NCBI GenBank assembly: GCA_002305965.1 | Contig: DBRM01000030.1 | Location: 1-14,962 of the forward strand | DNA: 14,962 bases | DNA from: Syntrophomonas sp. UBA1368 | Lineage (GTDB): Bacteria; Bacillota; Syntrophomonadia; Syntrophomonadales; Syntrophomonadaceae | Direction of reading: 5' to 3' | The notes under the pieces: model-generated | The model's input: only the letters and a program-made list of their open reading frames with translations | Told to the model about the DNA's origin: nothing | The model's database searches: none | Part shown: piece by piece, positions 1-9,000 of the stretch | Position numbering within the stretch: the first letter of the stretch is position 1 | Layout: each line of letters opens with the position of its first letter | Translations under genes and position numbers: made by a program

Positions 1-299
1 CCATTGAAAAAATTGAAGCCTCTATAGAAAATTCATTGTGCTGGGGGCTTTTTCACAATAACAGGCAAATTGGGTTAGCGCGGATCGTGACTGACAATGT
101 TTCAGTTTATTATTTATGCGATGTTGTAATTGATAAAGAGTATCGTAAAAAAGGACTGGGGAGTTTTATGCTGAAAAATATTCTCCGAAACTTTGAGAAT
201 CAAAATATGAAAGGCCTTCTGGTGACCCGTGATGCCCAGGAATTCTATAAAAAATTTGGTTTTAACGTCCCCGCTGAGCCAATTCTAATGTTGAAATAA
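1..299 (+). CDS. GNAT-family N-acetyltransferase, 5' partial
   Basis: This is the C-terminal part of a small GCN5-related N-acetyltransferase, which moves an acetyl group from acetyl-CoA to an unidentified amine. The frame is open to the first base of the window (codons start at base 3), and the first in-frame start-like codon, a TTG at 36, falls inside conserved sequence. The true start is therefore upstream, and TTG 36 is not a credible start. The visible part has the strand that reads GLARIVTD, then YLCDVVIDKEYRKKGLG, which holds the acetyl-CoA pyrophosphate loop (R-K-K-G-L-G, the family's Q/R-x-x-G-x-G/A). It ends in a FYKKFGF-type segment typical of the fold's last strands. The spacing and the NSLCWGLF start resemble the short single-domain GNATs common in Firmicutes. 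The substrate cannot be told from sequence. It converges on the next gene with only 15 bp between stop codons, and I see no clear terminator there. Confidence 0.85.
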   Translation, partial: IEKIEASIENSLCWGLFHNNRQIGLARIVTDNVSVYYLCDVVIDKEYRKKGLGSFMLKNILRNFENQNMKGLLVTRDAQEFYKKFGFNVPAEPILMLK

Positions 300-314
300 T
301 AAGCTGTCTTCAGT

Positions 315-1601
315 TTAGTCATCTGCTCTTATTGCCTGCAGGATTTCATCCTTGCTTTTTCCCTCCAACTGTAGTTCGAAGGCTTTATCCAAGATTTCTT
401 TATATTTTTTTCCCGGCAGGATTTCTAATTCCTGAAGGTCCCGTCCCTTGACCAGGGGCTCGATTCTCTTCCCGGGCTCAAGGCCCAGTGCCATGATCCT
501 GCCCAGGAGCCAATTGCGGATGGGACTGTAATCACGTTCCATACTTCGTCCTTTGAAATCGGCTTCGGAAAGCAGCAATAATTCGCTGATATCGACCCGG
601 TCAGCCAGTTTGCGGATAGCTTTATCCGTGATCTGCTCTTTTTGTTTATACAACAGGACAGGATGCATATGTTCCCGGGTCAGCACCATTACGCTGTGAG
701 TGAGTTCGTTGCTGCAGCGCAGATTATGTAAAAATGCAGATGCCATCTTCGCCCCTTCGGTATCGTGCCCATAAGCCGTGATCTTGCCTTCCCGCCGTTT
801 GGTAACGGCAGGTTTACCGATATCATGCAGCAGGGCAGCCCACATCAAAGCCAGCGGGTTTCCGGACTTGACCTTTAGTTTGGCGGCCTGGTCAACTACC
901 TGTAAAGTATGTTCCCATACGTCACCTTCGGGGTGGTTTTTTGGTTCCTGTTCACAGCCGATCAAATTGTAAAGATCTGGATGAAGCTGCTTTAGGAGCC
1001 CGGTTTCTTCCAGGTATCTCAAACCGATGGAAGGCTTTGCCGAGAGCAGCAAGAGTTTCTTTAATTCTGCCGCGATTCTTTCGGGCGGGACTTTACTTAA
1101 ATCTGCCTTGCGCATCAACTGCAGTGTTTCGGGATGGATGGTGAACCCTAACCGTCCTGCCAATGAGGCTGCCCGGTAAGCCCGCAGGGGATCGTCAGCC
1201 AATACCTCAGGCGTGGTATGACGAATGACTTTAGCGGCAAGATCCTGCCTTCCCCCGGTGTAATCCGATATTTCCCCGGATATGATGTCGATCATAATAG
1301 CGTCGATGGTAAAATCTCTGCGGGCAGCTGCCGCTGCATAGTTATCCTGACGGGAAAGGGTAAAATCCCATTCAGGATGCCCTTTGATTTTAAACACCGG
1401 ATAGATTTTGCCCACGGTTTTCACCACCCCGAACAGAGAAAGCACAGCGGCCAGCTGCTCCTGTTCCAGGTGAAATACTTCTATATCTATATCAGGGCTT
1501 ACGTCAGCGTGTCCGCTCAGCAAAAGATCCCGGGCATAACCCCCGGTGTAAAAAGCCCGCCCGCCTATTCGCTCTATTTCATTGGCAATACTGATCAGCA
1601 T
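315..1601 (-). CDS. cca: CCA tRNA nucleotidyltransferase / poly(A) polymerase family with HD domain
   Basis: This 428-aa protein belongs to the class II nucleotidyltransferases that add or repair the 3' CCA end of tRNA in the cytoplasm. The N-terminal catalytic head has GGYARD (residues 20-25) and a metal-binding DID (37-39), with the third carboxylate probably D79 in EWDF. Nucleotide-recognition motifs follow: RRDFTIDAI (about 94-102) and ADDPLRAYRA (about 135-144). The C-terminal half has an HD phosphohydrolase domain: H223, H231 and LLHDIGK with H259-D260. HD domains occur in bacterial CCA enzymes that also trim the tRNA end. The start is supported by AAGGAG five bases upstream. CCA-adding, A-adding and poly(A) polymerase activities cannot be separated by eye, so the symbol rests on family and on this being the only such gene in view. 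It is divergent from htrA and convergent with the GNAT gene. Confidence 0.88.
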   Translation of the reverse strand: MLISIANEIERIGGRAFYTGGYARDLLLSGHADVSPDIDIEVFHLEQEQLAAVLSLFGVVKTVGKIYPVFKIKGHPEWDFTLSRQDNYAAAAARRDFTIDAIMIDIISGEISDYTGGRQDLAAKVIRHTTPEVLADDPLRAYRAASLAGRLGFTIHPETLQLMRKADLSKVPPERIAAELKKLLLLSAKPSIGLRYLEETGLLKQLHPDLYNLIGCEQEPKNHPEGDVWEHTLQVVDQAAKLKVKSGNPLALMWAALLHDIGKPAVTKRREGKITAYGHDTEGAKMASAFLHNLRCSNELTHSVMVLTREHMHPVLLYKQKEQITDKAIRKLADRVDISELLLLSEADFKGRSMERDYSPIRNWLLGRIMALGLEPGKRIEPLVKGRDLQELEILPGKKYKEILDKAFELQLEGKSKDEILQAIRADD

Positions 1602-1678
1602 AGGTGCTCCTTAAAAATTGTCTTTCTTTAGATTATCCCGGAAAACCACCGAATACCCGGATAAAATATATCCATTCA

Positions 1679-1687
1679 ATTATATCA
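1679..1687 (-). promoter_or_regulatory. candidate extended -10 promoter for cca
   Basis: On the minus strand the bases read TGATATAAT, a perfect -10 hexamer preceded by TG, the extended -10 pattern that can work without a good -35. No convincing -35 is seen 16-18 bp upstream. It would give a leader of about 70 nt. A short inverted repeat, GGATA-N5-TATCC (1659-1673), lies just downstream and could be an operator. Confidence 0.4.
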
Positions 1688-1733
1688 TCTTCTGCTTTTA
1701 ACACTTTAAGCGGAATGGATAATACAGATAACT

Positions 1734-1776
1734 TTCAATAAATTTTCACAAAACCTTCACAAATTCAGGTTATAAT
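1734..1776 (+). promoter_or_regulatory. htrA promoter with three direct repeats at 11-bp period
   Basis: Three repeats, TTCAAT (1734), TTCACA (1745) and TTCACA (1756), are spaced exactly one helical turn (11 bp) apart. A perfect -10 hexamer TATAAT (1771-1776) starts 9 bp after the last repeat, and there is no good -35 at the normal 17-bp spacing. This is the layout of promoters activated by OmpR/PhoB-family response regulators, where the tandem repeats replace the -35. The middle repeat extends to TTTTCACA. As I recall, similar octamers precede the CssRS-controlled htrA genes of Bacillus subtilis. The regulator itself is not in this window. Confidence 0.55.
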
Positions 1777-1851
1777 TTATTAAAAAAGAAAGCCATTTAT
1801 GGTATGGCCGGCTCGGCTTTAGTAAATAAATATATCAGGAGGAGATAGATC

Positions 1852-3012
1852 ATGAAGAAAACCGCAGTTATTATTATTACTACTTTTTTGATCGCTTTCT
1901 TATTAGGCGGAGCGTATATTGCCGATCAACAGGGAACCAATCTGTGGGCAGCGATAAAGGGAGAACCGGAAAAAGAGGTAGTTGTCGAGTACGGAAACAA
2001 CATAGCGACGGCTGCTGTACTGCCTTCCGGAGCCATGGATATTGCTGACATGGTGGAGAAAGCTACTCCCGCTGTGGTGAATATCAAGTCGAAAGTCAGA
2101 AGTACTTCCATTGCTGACAATCCTTTTTTCAATGACCCGTTTTTCCGGGAATTCTTTGGGGATAATTATAATTTCAGTCCGCAATACCAAACCGGTATTG
2201 GCACCGGGTTTATCATTACCAGCGATGGGTATATCCTGACCAATCAACATGTGATCGAAAATGCGGCTTCAGTTACCGTTCAGCTGAATGGGAAAAACGA
2301 GGAATTGCCGGCTCGGGTGGTAGGCCAGGACAGAGATTTGGATCTGGCGGTATTAAAAATTGAAGGCAGCAATTATCCGGTTTTAAAATTAGGTGATTCC
2401 AATAAGATGCGGGTAGGTGAATGGGTGGTAGCCATCGGTCAGCCTTACGGTCTTGACCATACTGTGACCACCGGGGTGATATCTGCCAAAGGGCGCCCCA
2501 TCAGCATTGAAGACCGCAATTATAAAAACCTGATCCAGACAGACGCGGCGATTAATCCCGGTAATTCCGGCGGCCCGCTGTTAAACCTTAAAGGTGAAGT
2601 CATTGCCATCAATACAGCCGTGAATGCTACCGCGCAGGGGATCGGCTTTGCCATACCCACTGATACGGTGCATGAGGTGCTGCAGGATCTGATCAAAGGC
2701 AAAGTTATCGTCAGGCCATTTCTGGGAATCAGTATGACAGATGTCAATGATGAAGTGCGCCAGGAACTGAATTTGAGCAGTTCGACCCAGGGTGTGGTAG
2801 TGGTTGAAATCGTGAGAGGTACAGCTGCAGAGAAGGCTGGCGTTAAAGCTATGGATGTGATCACCGCCATTGACGGCACTGTAATTACTTCAGCAGAAGG
2901 TTTGCAGGAAATAGTTTCTGATCATAAAGTAGGAGATACAATTACCCTTGATATCCTGCGCGATGGAAAGCAAATTTCCCTGACCGCCGCTTTACAAGCG
3001 AAACCGCAGTAG
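1852..3012 (+). CDS. htrA: HtrA/DegP-family serine protease, membrane-anchored, single PDZ domain
   Basis: This 386-aa protein is an S1C-family quality-control protease acting outside the cytoplasmic membrane, where it degrades misfolded exported proteins. An N-terminal hydrophobic segment (about residues 5-24, after MKKT) is a signal anchor; no signal peptidase site stands out. The trypsin-like domain covers about 65-275. Its catalytic triad is complete: H133 (NQHV), D164 (DLDLAVLK) and S239 in NPGNSGGP. A single PDZ domain (about 285-383) follows, starting RPFLGI, with the substrate-binding fold running through GVVVVEIVRGTAAEKAG and GDVI-like AMDVITAID. Length and layout match Gram-positive HtrA rather than the two-PDZ DegP. 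The start has AGGAGG nine bases upstream. The gene is probably monocistronic: it has its own promoter with direct repeats and a terminator just after the stop. Which HtrA paralog it is cannot be told. Confidence 0.93.
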   Translation: MKKTAVIIITTFLIAFLLGGAYIADQQGTNLWAAIKGEPEKEVVVEYGNNIATAAVLPSGAMDIADMVEKATPAVVNIKSKVRSTSIADNPFFNDPFFREFFGDNYNFSPQYQTGIGTGFIITSDGYILTNQHVIENAASVTVQLNGKNEELPARVVGQDRDLDLAVLKIEGSNYPVLKLGDSNKMRVGEWVVAIGQPYGLDHTVTTGVISAKGRPISIEDRNYKNLIQTDAAINPGNSGGPLLNLKGEVIAINTAVNATAQGIGFAIPTDTVHEVLQDLIKGKVIVRPFLGISMTDVNDEVRQELNLSSSTQGVVVVEIVRGTAAEKAGVKAMDVITAIDGTVITSAEGLQEIVSDHKVGDTITLDILRDGKQISLTAALQAKPQ

Positions 3013-3036
3013 TAAGATAATAAAGACCAGCCATAT

Positions 3037-3081
3037 AAGGCTGTTTGCAGCATCCCCCGGGACGAAGCGAACAGCCTTTTT
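3037..3081 (+). terminator. Rho-independent terminator after htrA
   Basis: AAGGCTGTTTGC (3037-3048) pairs with GCGAACAGCCTT (3067-3078), giving 12 bp with one G-T wobble and a loop of about 18 nt, followed by a short T run. It starts 25 bp after the htrA stop codon and so ends that transcript. Confidence 0.75.
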
Positions 3082-3098
3082 AGTGCTGACGTAGCATG

Positions 3099-3127
3099 TT
3101 GTGACTTTGGAACCCTTTGGCTATAAT
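3099..3127 (+). promoter_or_regulatory. sigma-A-type promoter for the MBL-fold gene
   Basis: TTGTGA (3099-3104) and TATAAT (3122-3127) are separated by 17 bp, giving a leader of about 85 nt. A second, weaker pair lies closer to the gene: TTGACT (3162-3167), 17 bp, TAATTT (3185-3190). A 10-bp perfect palindrome CACAGCTGTG (3193-3202) lies just before the ribosome binding site and could be an operator. Only the first promoter is well supported. Confidence 0.6.
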
Positions 3128-3218
3128 AAAATCATTAGAAAAGCTGAGCTTATATTTCCTATTGACTGCAGCACACCTAAGAGCTAATTTACCACAGCTG
3201 TGATAAGGGGTATATGTA

Positions 3219-4034
3219 TTGCCGGATGGTAAGGTGAAATATCATTCCATCAAAGGCTGCCTTTCCAATCTCACTTTGCTGGAATCTGCAGAGGGCTTGC
3301 TGCTGTATGACAGTGGTTCAGGAGCAGGGGATATTGCGCGGCTGGAAAAATATATGCAGGAACATCTGCAAAAGACGCCAGCAGATATAAAACTGCTGGT
3401 CATTTCGCATATGCATCCGGATCATGCCGGGGGAGCAGCGATCCTGAGGGAAAGATATGCCATTCCGGTGGCGGCCCATGAGCGGCTGGATAAATGGTAT
3501 GCCGGACTTGGGGGTATACTGCAGCATCGTGTGGACACATATTTGACAGAATCGATCATGGGCAAAAACATATTCAAAAAGGGCGAACTCAGTTATCCGC
3601 GTATGATCCATCCTGATCACCGCCTAAAGGACTGGGAGAGACTGCCCATATTTAAAGAGTGGCAGACGATATTCCTGCCCGGCCATACCAGCCATGATAT
3701 CGGGTTGTACAATGAAAAGGCCGGTATGATCTGTTATCCCGACATGTTTATGAATATCAATGGCACAATCGTGCTGCCGGTACCGGTATTGTTCAAGGAA
3801 AAAATGCTGGAGTCCCTGCAAAGGCTGCTGGATCTGGAGGCGCAGATCATGCTGCCGGGCCACGGACCGGTTTTGGACGGCGCTGCCGCGGCGGAATATA
3901 TAAAAAAGGCACAAAAAATTATTGAACGGCCCATCAATAATAGCGTCCGCATCCCTTTTCTGTTATCACACTTTACCCCTGAACTATGGAAGGAAAGAAG
4001 AAAGGGTGTCATGAGTCCTCCTGACACCCTTTAG
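3219..4034 (+). CDS. metallo-beta-lactamase-fold hydrolase
   Basis: This 271-aa cytoplasmic protein has no signal peptide. It carries the full set of metal ligands of the MBL superfamily: HMHPDH (H64, H66, D68, H69), H156 in LPGHTSHD, D174 in CYPDMF, and H215 in LPGHGP. It therefore probably binds two metal ions and hydrolyses an ester, thioester or similar bond. The overall shape, with the closing GHGP motif and a helical tail, is that of the large glyoxalase II-like/general hydrolase group, and the substrate cannot be inferred. The start is a TTG at 3219 with AAGGGG eight bases upstream. A nearby ATG at 3214 is in another frame, and an in-frame stop at 3204 excludes a longer protein. It has its own promoter. 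Unusually, its last ten codons and stop lie inside a long hairpin, and these residues (KGVMSPPDTL) look like read-through of a terminator rather than a conserved part of the fold. Confidence 0.85.
   Translation: MPDGKVKYHSIKGCLSNLTLLESAEGLLLYDSGSGAGDIARLEKYMQEHLQKTPADIKLLVISHMHPDHAGGAAILRERYAIPVAAHERLDKWYAGLGGILQHRVDTYLTESIMGKNIFKKGELSYPRMIHPDHRLKDWERLPIFKEWQTIFLPGHTSHDIGLYNEKAGMICYPDMFMNINGTIVLPVPVLFKEKMLESLQRLLDLEAQIMLPGHGPVLDGAAAAEYIKKAQKIIERPINNSVRIPFLLSHFTPELWKERRKGVMSPPDTL
4001..4032. terminator. shared bidirectional terminator hairpin inside the 3' end of the MBL gene
   Basis: AAAGGGTGTCA (4001-4011) and TGACACCCTTT (4022-4032) form a perfect 11-bp stem with a 10-nt loop. It lies between convergent genes. 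The minus-strand transcript of the acyl-CoA synthetase would end TTTCTTCTTTCC, a good U-rich tail. The plus-strand tail is short. The hairpin overlaps the final codons and stop codon of the MBL gene. Confidence 0.7.
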
Positions 4035-4043
4035 CCAAGCACT

Positions 4044-5909
4044 TTATTCTTCGTAGAGTTTGTCGATAAGAGGTTTATACTTCTGATCAATAAATTTGCG
4101 TTTCAGTTTAAGGGTCGGGGTCAATTCGCCGGCCTCCTGGGTAAGCTCCTCCGGAAGCAGAACGAACTTTTTGATTTTTTCCACCTGGCCCAGGCTCCTG
4201 GTTTTGGCTTCGATCAGGCTTTCATAGAATTTGTATATGGCCGGGTTTTGAATGATCTGTTCCGGAGATACATATTCAATATTATTCTTCTTGCAGTAGT
4301 CTTCCAACAGGATGAAGTTTGGCACTACCAGAGCTGAAATAAATTTCCGGTTTTCACCGATGCACACAAACTGGGAAATATAGATTTCATTACCCAGCAA
4401 GGATTCGATCTGCTGCGGGGAGATGTTCTTGCCGCCGGCAGTGATGATTAGTTCTTTGATCCGGTCAGTTATTTTGATATAGCCCAGTTTACCGCCGTTC
4501 TTTTCCACATAATACAGCTCGCCTACATCCTGGGTCTTAAACCACCCGTCTTCGGTGAAAATGGCTTTGGTTGCTTCCGGATTTTTGTAATATCCGGTCA
4601 TACACATGCCGCCTTTTAGCTGGACTTCTCCTTCTTCGGAGATCCTGGCCTGGCACATGGGCAGCAGAACACCGCATGATCCGGGGATGGCATTGTCTCT
4701 GAACCCGACACAGACCGGGAAGAACTCTGTCAAACCATAGCCCATGAAAATGTTGATGCCGATCGCCTGGAAGAACTCATTTACTTCAGGCGCAAAAGCG
4801 GAACCACCGATATGATATACATTGCAATTCTCAGCTCCCAGCATATTTCTGATTTTACTGAAAACCAATTTGTCAGCAATTTTATATTTGACTCCATAGC
4901 GATTGGTTCTGTAAGCCTTGAGCCCAACGCCTTTTGCCCATTCGAACATCTTATATTTCATGCCGCCGGCGTTTTTCATACCCGCATGGATGGTGCCGTA
5001 AACTTTATCCCAGATCCGGGGAACACTGGTCATAAAGTGCGGTTTGTAGTGGTTCATATATTCAAGAAAATTGGTGGGATCAGGACAATAACCGATCCTG
5101 ACACCGACGCTCATACAGCCGTAAGACCATAGTCTTTCAAAGATATGAGAAAGGGGGAGAATGGAGAGGGAAATATAGTGCGGGCCAGCTTCCGGGTAAC
5201 GCCAGGCCGGAAAGATGCCGTTTAAAAAGCTGCGGTGGGTATGTACTGCACCTTTGGGATTTCCCGTGGTTCCGGACGTATAGATGATGGTCACGATATC
5301 ATCGGGATCCACGTTATTGATGCGCTCTTCAAATTCCTTGTCATTTTTGAGCTGCCGGCCTTTTTCTATCATCTGGCTTAAGTACATGCTTTTATCGCCG
5401 CTGATTTTGATATTATCCTGCATCGCTACGATAAACTTAAGAAAGGTATTATCAGCGATGATTTCTGCTGCCCGGTCATATTGATCCTGATCACCGACAA
5501 AAACCACTTTAACTTCGGCATCATTGATAATATACTCTGCTTCTTCTTTGGAGTTGGTGGCATATATAGGCACTGATACTGCCCGGGTGGCCAGAATCCC
5601 CATGTCAGATATGGCCCATTCGGAACAGTTGCGTGCAAACACTGAACACATATCTCCGGCGCCGATTCCCATATCGATAAGGACTTTTGCTACTGCTGTA
5701 AACCGGTCGGCAAATTCATTCCAGGACAGGGTTTCCCACTCACCCATTATATTCTTTTGGGTGAGGATTCCTGCATCCTTATAGACCTTGGCATTTTTAA
5801 GCATCATGTAGGCGAGGGTCTTGTTTTCGGCAAGGAACTCTTCAAAGGCTTTGTCCCAGTCTATGTCAGGGTCCTTCCAGACTGGCAAATGGGCTGTCGC
5901 TTTGTGCAT
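4044..5909 (-). CDS. AMP-forming long-chain acyl-CoA synthetase (fatty acid-CoA ligase)
   Basis: This 621-aa member of the adenylate-forming superfamily activates a fatty acid with ATP to an acyl-AMP and then forms acyl-CoA. In order it shows the phosphate-binding loop IIYTSGTTGNPKG (about residues 208-220), GYGLTE (390-395), the adenine/ribose-binding DGWFKTQDVGE (about 454-464), the hinge TDRIKELIITAGGKNISP (about 481-498), and a C-terminal LTPTLKLKRK (about 596-605) with the conserved lysine region. The long insert between the core motifs and the LTPTLKLKRK ending fit the long-chain (FAA/FadD15-like) branch rather than acetyl-CoA synthetase. There is no membrane segment. The start has AAGGGGGA six bases upstream, and a good promoter lies about 40 bp before it. 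It is probably monocistronic. Whether it serves fatty acid degradation, lipid synthesis or salvage cannot be told, because no beta-oxidation genes are nearby. Confidence 0.9.
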   Translation of the reverse strand: MHKATAHLPVWKDPDIDWDKAFEEFLAENKTLAYMMLKNAKVYKDAGILTQKNIMGEWETLSWNEFADRFTAVAKVLIDMGIGAGDMCSVFARNCSEWAISDMGILATRAVSVPIYATNSKEEAEYIINDAEVKVVFVGDQDQYDRAAEIIADNTFLKFIVAMQDNIKISGDKSMYLSQMIEKGRQLKNDKEFEERINNVDPDDIVTIIYTSGTTGNPKGAVHTHRSFLNGIFPAWRYPEAGPHYISLSILPLSHIFERLWSYGCMSVGVRIGYCPDPTNFLEYMNHYKPHFMTSVPRIWDKVYGTIHAGMKNAGGMKYKMFEWAKGVGLKAYRTNRYGVKYKIADKLVFSKIRNMLGAENCNVYHIGGSAFAPEVNEFFQAIGINIFMGYGLTEFFPVCVGFRDNAIPGSCGVLLPMCQARISEEGEVQLKGGMCMTGYYKNPEATKAIFTEDGWFKTQDVGELYYVEKNGGKLGYIKITDRIKELIITAGGKNISPQQIESLLGNEIYISQFVCIGENRKFISALVVPNFILLEDYCKKNNIEYVSPEQIIQNPAIYKFYESLIEAKTRSLGQVEKIKKFVLLPEELTQEAGELTPTLKLKRKFIDQKYKPLIDKLYEE

Positions 5910-5947
5910 GAATTATCCCCCTTCAATTATAATATTGTGCTAATAAT

Positions 5948-5976
5948 ATTATGATTCGAAATATTCAGACAGTCAA
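5948..5976 (-). promoter_or_regulatory. sigma-A-type promoter for the acyl-CoA synthetase gene
   Basis: On the minus strand, TTGACT (5971-5976) and CATAAT (5948-5953) are separated by exactly 17 bp. Each is one mismatch from consensus. The leader would be about 35 nt, ending in the strong ribosome binding site at 5916-5923. The -35 lies just downstream of the carB terminator hairpin. Confidence 0.65.
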
Positions 5977-5982
5977 CATAAG

Positions 5983-6029
5983 AAAGCCTGTGAAACCAAC
6001 CTATTTAAATAAGTCTAATCACAGGCTTT
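5983..6029 (-). terminator. terminator after carB
   Basis: AAAGCCTGTGA (5983-5993) and TCACAGGCTTT (6019-6029) form a perfect 11-bp stem around a 25-nt loop. On the minus strand it is followed by a modest T-rich run (TTTCTTATGTT). It starts 30 bp after the carB stop. The long loop and interrupted T run make it weaker than the others in the window. Confidence 0.6.
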
Positions 6030-6058
6030 AAAGTATTTAAACTTATGGCATGCTGGTG

Positions 6059-9000
6059 TTATCCGTGGTATTCCTGTAAGGATTTCAGACCGGAACTGCC
6101 GCCCTGTTTTTCTTTATAGGCGGTGATACCGGCGGCACTGGCAAGGGCAGCTGCCATGGTAGTGATATACGGAACCTTGTATTTGATGGCAGCCTTGCGG
6201 ATATACGAATCGTCATGCTGGCTGCGTTTGCCGGAAGGGGTATTGATGACCAGGTTGATTATCTTATTAGTTATGCCGTCAACGATATTGGGCCGGCCTT
6301 CATACATTTTTTTAATCACCTGGCACTGGATACCGTTTTCCTGCAGGAATTTATAAGTGCCGGCAGTTGCCAGGATGTCAAAACCATTGGCGGCAAATTG
6401 CCGGGCGGTCTCCAGTGCCGCGGGCTTATCACCATCAGTTACACTGAGCAGTACTGTTCCTGCAGTTGGCAGGGAAGAGCGGGTAGCTTCCTGGGCTTTA
6501 TAATAGGCCAGCCCGAAACTATCTGCAATGCCCAATACTTCACCAGTGGAACGCATCTCCGGGCCCAGGATGGGATCCACTTCCGGGAACATATTGAAAG
6601 GAAAAACTGCTTCTTTGACGCCAAAATGATCGATTTTTTTCCGGCTAAGCCGGTCAACGGAGTAATGCCGGCCGGTAGCTGCTGCCATCATTATTTCAGT
6701 GGCGATCCTGGCCATCTGAATATTACAAACCTTGGACACCAATGGTACAGTGCGTGAAGCCCGGGGGTTCGCTTCCAATACATACACTTTGTCATCTGCA
6801 ATTGCATACTGCATATTCATCAAACCGACTACATTCAGTTCCCGGGCGATCTTTCCCGTATATTCCTCGATTTCAGCAATATGCCGGGGTGATATTGTAA
6901 TCGGAGGGATCACACAGGCTGAGTCTCCTGAGTGGATGCCGGCCAGTTCAATATGCTCCATGACTGTAGGAACAAATGTATTGACTCCGTCAGCTATGGC
7001 GTCGGCTTCCGCTTCGGTTGCGTTGCTTAAGAACCGGTCGATCAAAATAGGTCTTTCCGGGGTAATGTCTACGGCAGCATTTAAATACTGGCGCAGCATT
7101 TCTTCATCATGGACCACTTCCATGCCGCGTCCTCCCAGGACGTAGGAAGGTCTGACCATTAACGGATAGCCGATCCTCCCCGCGATCATGATGGCTTCTT
7201 CAATGTTGACTGCCATGCCTGATTCAGGCATTGGAATATCAAGTTTATCCATGATATGGCGGAAACGGTCGCGATCTTCTGCCAGGTCGATGGTTTCAGG
7301 CGTAGTGCCTAAGATCCTTACCCCTGCTCCGGACAATTCTGCAGCGATATTTAAAGGAGTCTGGCCGCCAAACTGTACAATCACACCCAGGGGTTTTTCT
7401 TTTTCATAAATGCTGAGGACATCTTCCACGGTTAAGGGTTCAAAATAAAGCTTATCGGAGGTATCGTAATCGGTGGATACTGTTTCAGGATTACAATTGA
7501 CCATCACCGTTTCATAACCCAGATCCCGCAGGGCAAAAGCAGCATGTACGCAGCAGTAGTCAAATTCTATTCCCTGGCCGATGCGGTTGGGACCGCCGCC
7601 TAAAATCATTACTTTGGGTCTGTCACTGCTGCCGGTTGTATCAGCTGCATTATAAGTTGAGAAATAATAGGAGGCGTTTTCCACCCCGCTGACCGGAACT
7701 GCTTCCCAGCCTTCGACCATGCCTAGTGCCGTACGCTGTTTACGTATATCAGCTTCCGGCTGCTGTATAAGTTCGGCTAAATAACGGTCAGCAAACCCGT
7801 CTTTTTTTGCCTGGACAAGTAAGGTGTCCGGCAGTTTCCCGCCGCGGTGTTTAAGGATCTCTTCTTCCAGTAAAACCATTTCCTTCATCTGTTCGAGAAA
7901 CCAGGGCTTGATATGGGTTATCCTGTATAATTCAACCAGGTCTGCTCCTTTGCGTATCGCTTCATAAAGGATGAATTGACGTTCACTGCTGGGCTCTAAA
8001 AGCAGCGTCTTTAATTCCTCCAGAGAACGCTGGTGAAAGTCTTTGGCAAAACCCAGTCCATAACGGTTAATCTCCAGGGAGCGGATCGCTTTTTGCAGTG
8101 CTTCCTTGTATGTCTTGCCGATACTCATCACTTCTCCCACGGCGCGCATCTGGGTCCCCAGTTTATCAATGGAACCGGGGAATTTCTCAAAGGCCCAGCG
8201 GGCGAACTTGATGACTACATAATCACCTGAAGGCGTGTATTTATCCAGGGAGCCTTCCCGCCAGTAGGGAAGTTCGTCTAAAGTCAGCCCGGCTGCCAGC
8301 ATGGCTGAAACCAGAGCGATAGGAAAGCCAGTCGCTTTGGAGGCCAGAGCTGAAGACCTTGAAGTACGGGGATTGATTTCAATGATCACCACCCGGTCGC
8401 TGACCGGATCGTGGGCAAACTGTACATTCGTACCTCCCACCACTTCTATGGCTTCCGCCACGGCGTAGGCGTATTTCTGCAGGCGCTGCTGCAGTTCAGT
8501 GCTTATGGTCAGCATAGGCGCGGAACAGAAGGAATCCCCGGTATGCACACCCATCGCATCGATATTTTCAATAAAGCAGACGGTGATCATTTGATTTTTG
8601 GCATCTCTTACCACTTCCAGTTCCAGCTCTTCCCAGCCTAAAACCGATTCTTCCACCAGGATCTGTCCCACCATACTGGCAGAGATGCCGCGGTTGGCAA
8701 TGGTCCTTAATTCTTCTACATTGTAAACCAGGCCGCCCCCGGTACCGCCCATGGTATAAGCGGGGCGGATGACCACCGGATAGCCAAGTTCGGCTGCTAT
8801 TTTTTCTGCTTCCTCTACGGTATAGGCTGATTGACTGCGAGGCATTTCAATGCCCAGCCGGTTCATGGTCTCTTTAAAGGCAATACGGTCTTCACCGCGT
8901 TCGATGGCATCGATCTGCACCCCGATCACCTGGACTGCGTATTTTTCCAGAATTCCGGCCTGGCTCAATTCGGAGCATAGATTCAGGGCAGACTGCCCGC

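Noticed and set aside
36..38. TTG at 36 as the start of the GNAT gene
   Set aside because: The frame is open to the window edge, and the residues before it (IEKIEASIENS) look like normal GNAT sequence, so the start is outside the window.
778..1631. Plus-strand open frames opposite the cca gene
   Set aside because: The minus-strand frame carries a full set of nucleotidyltransferase and HD motifs; the opposite frames carry none.
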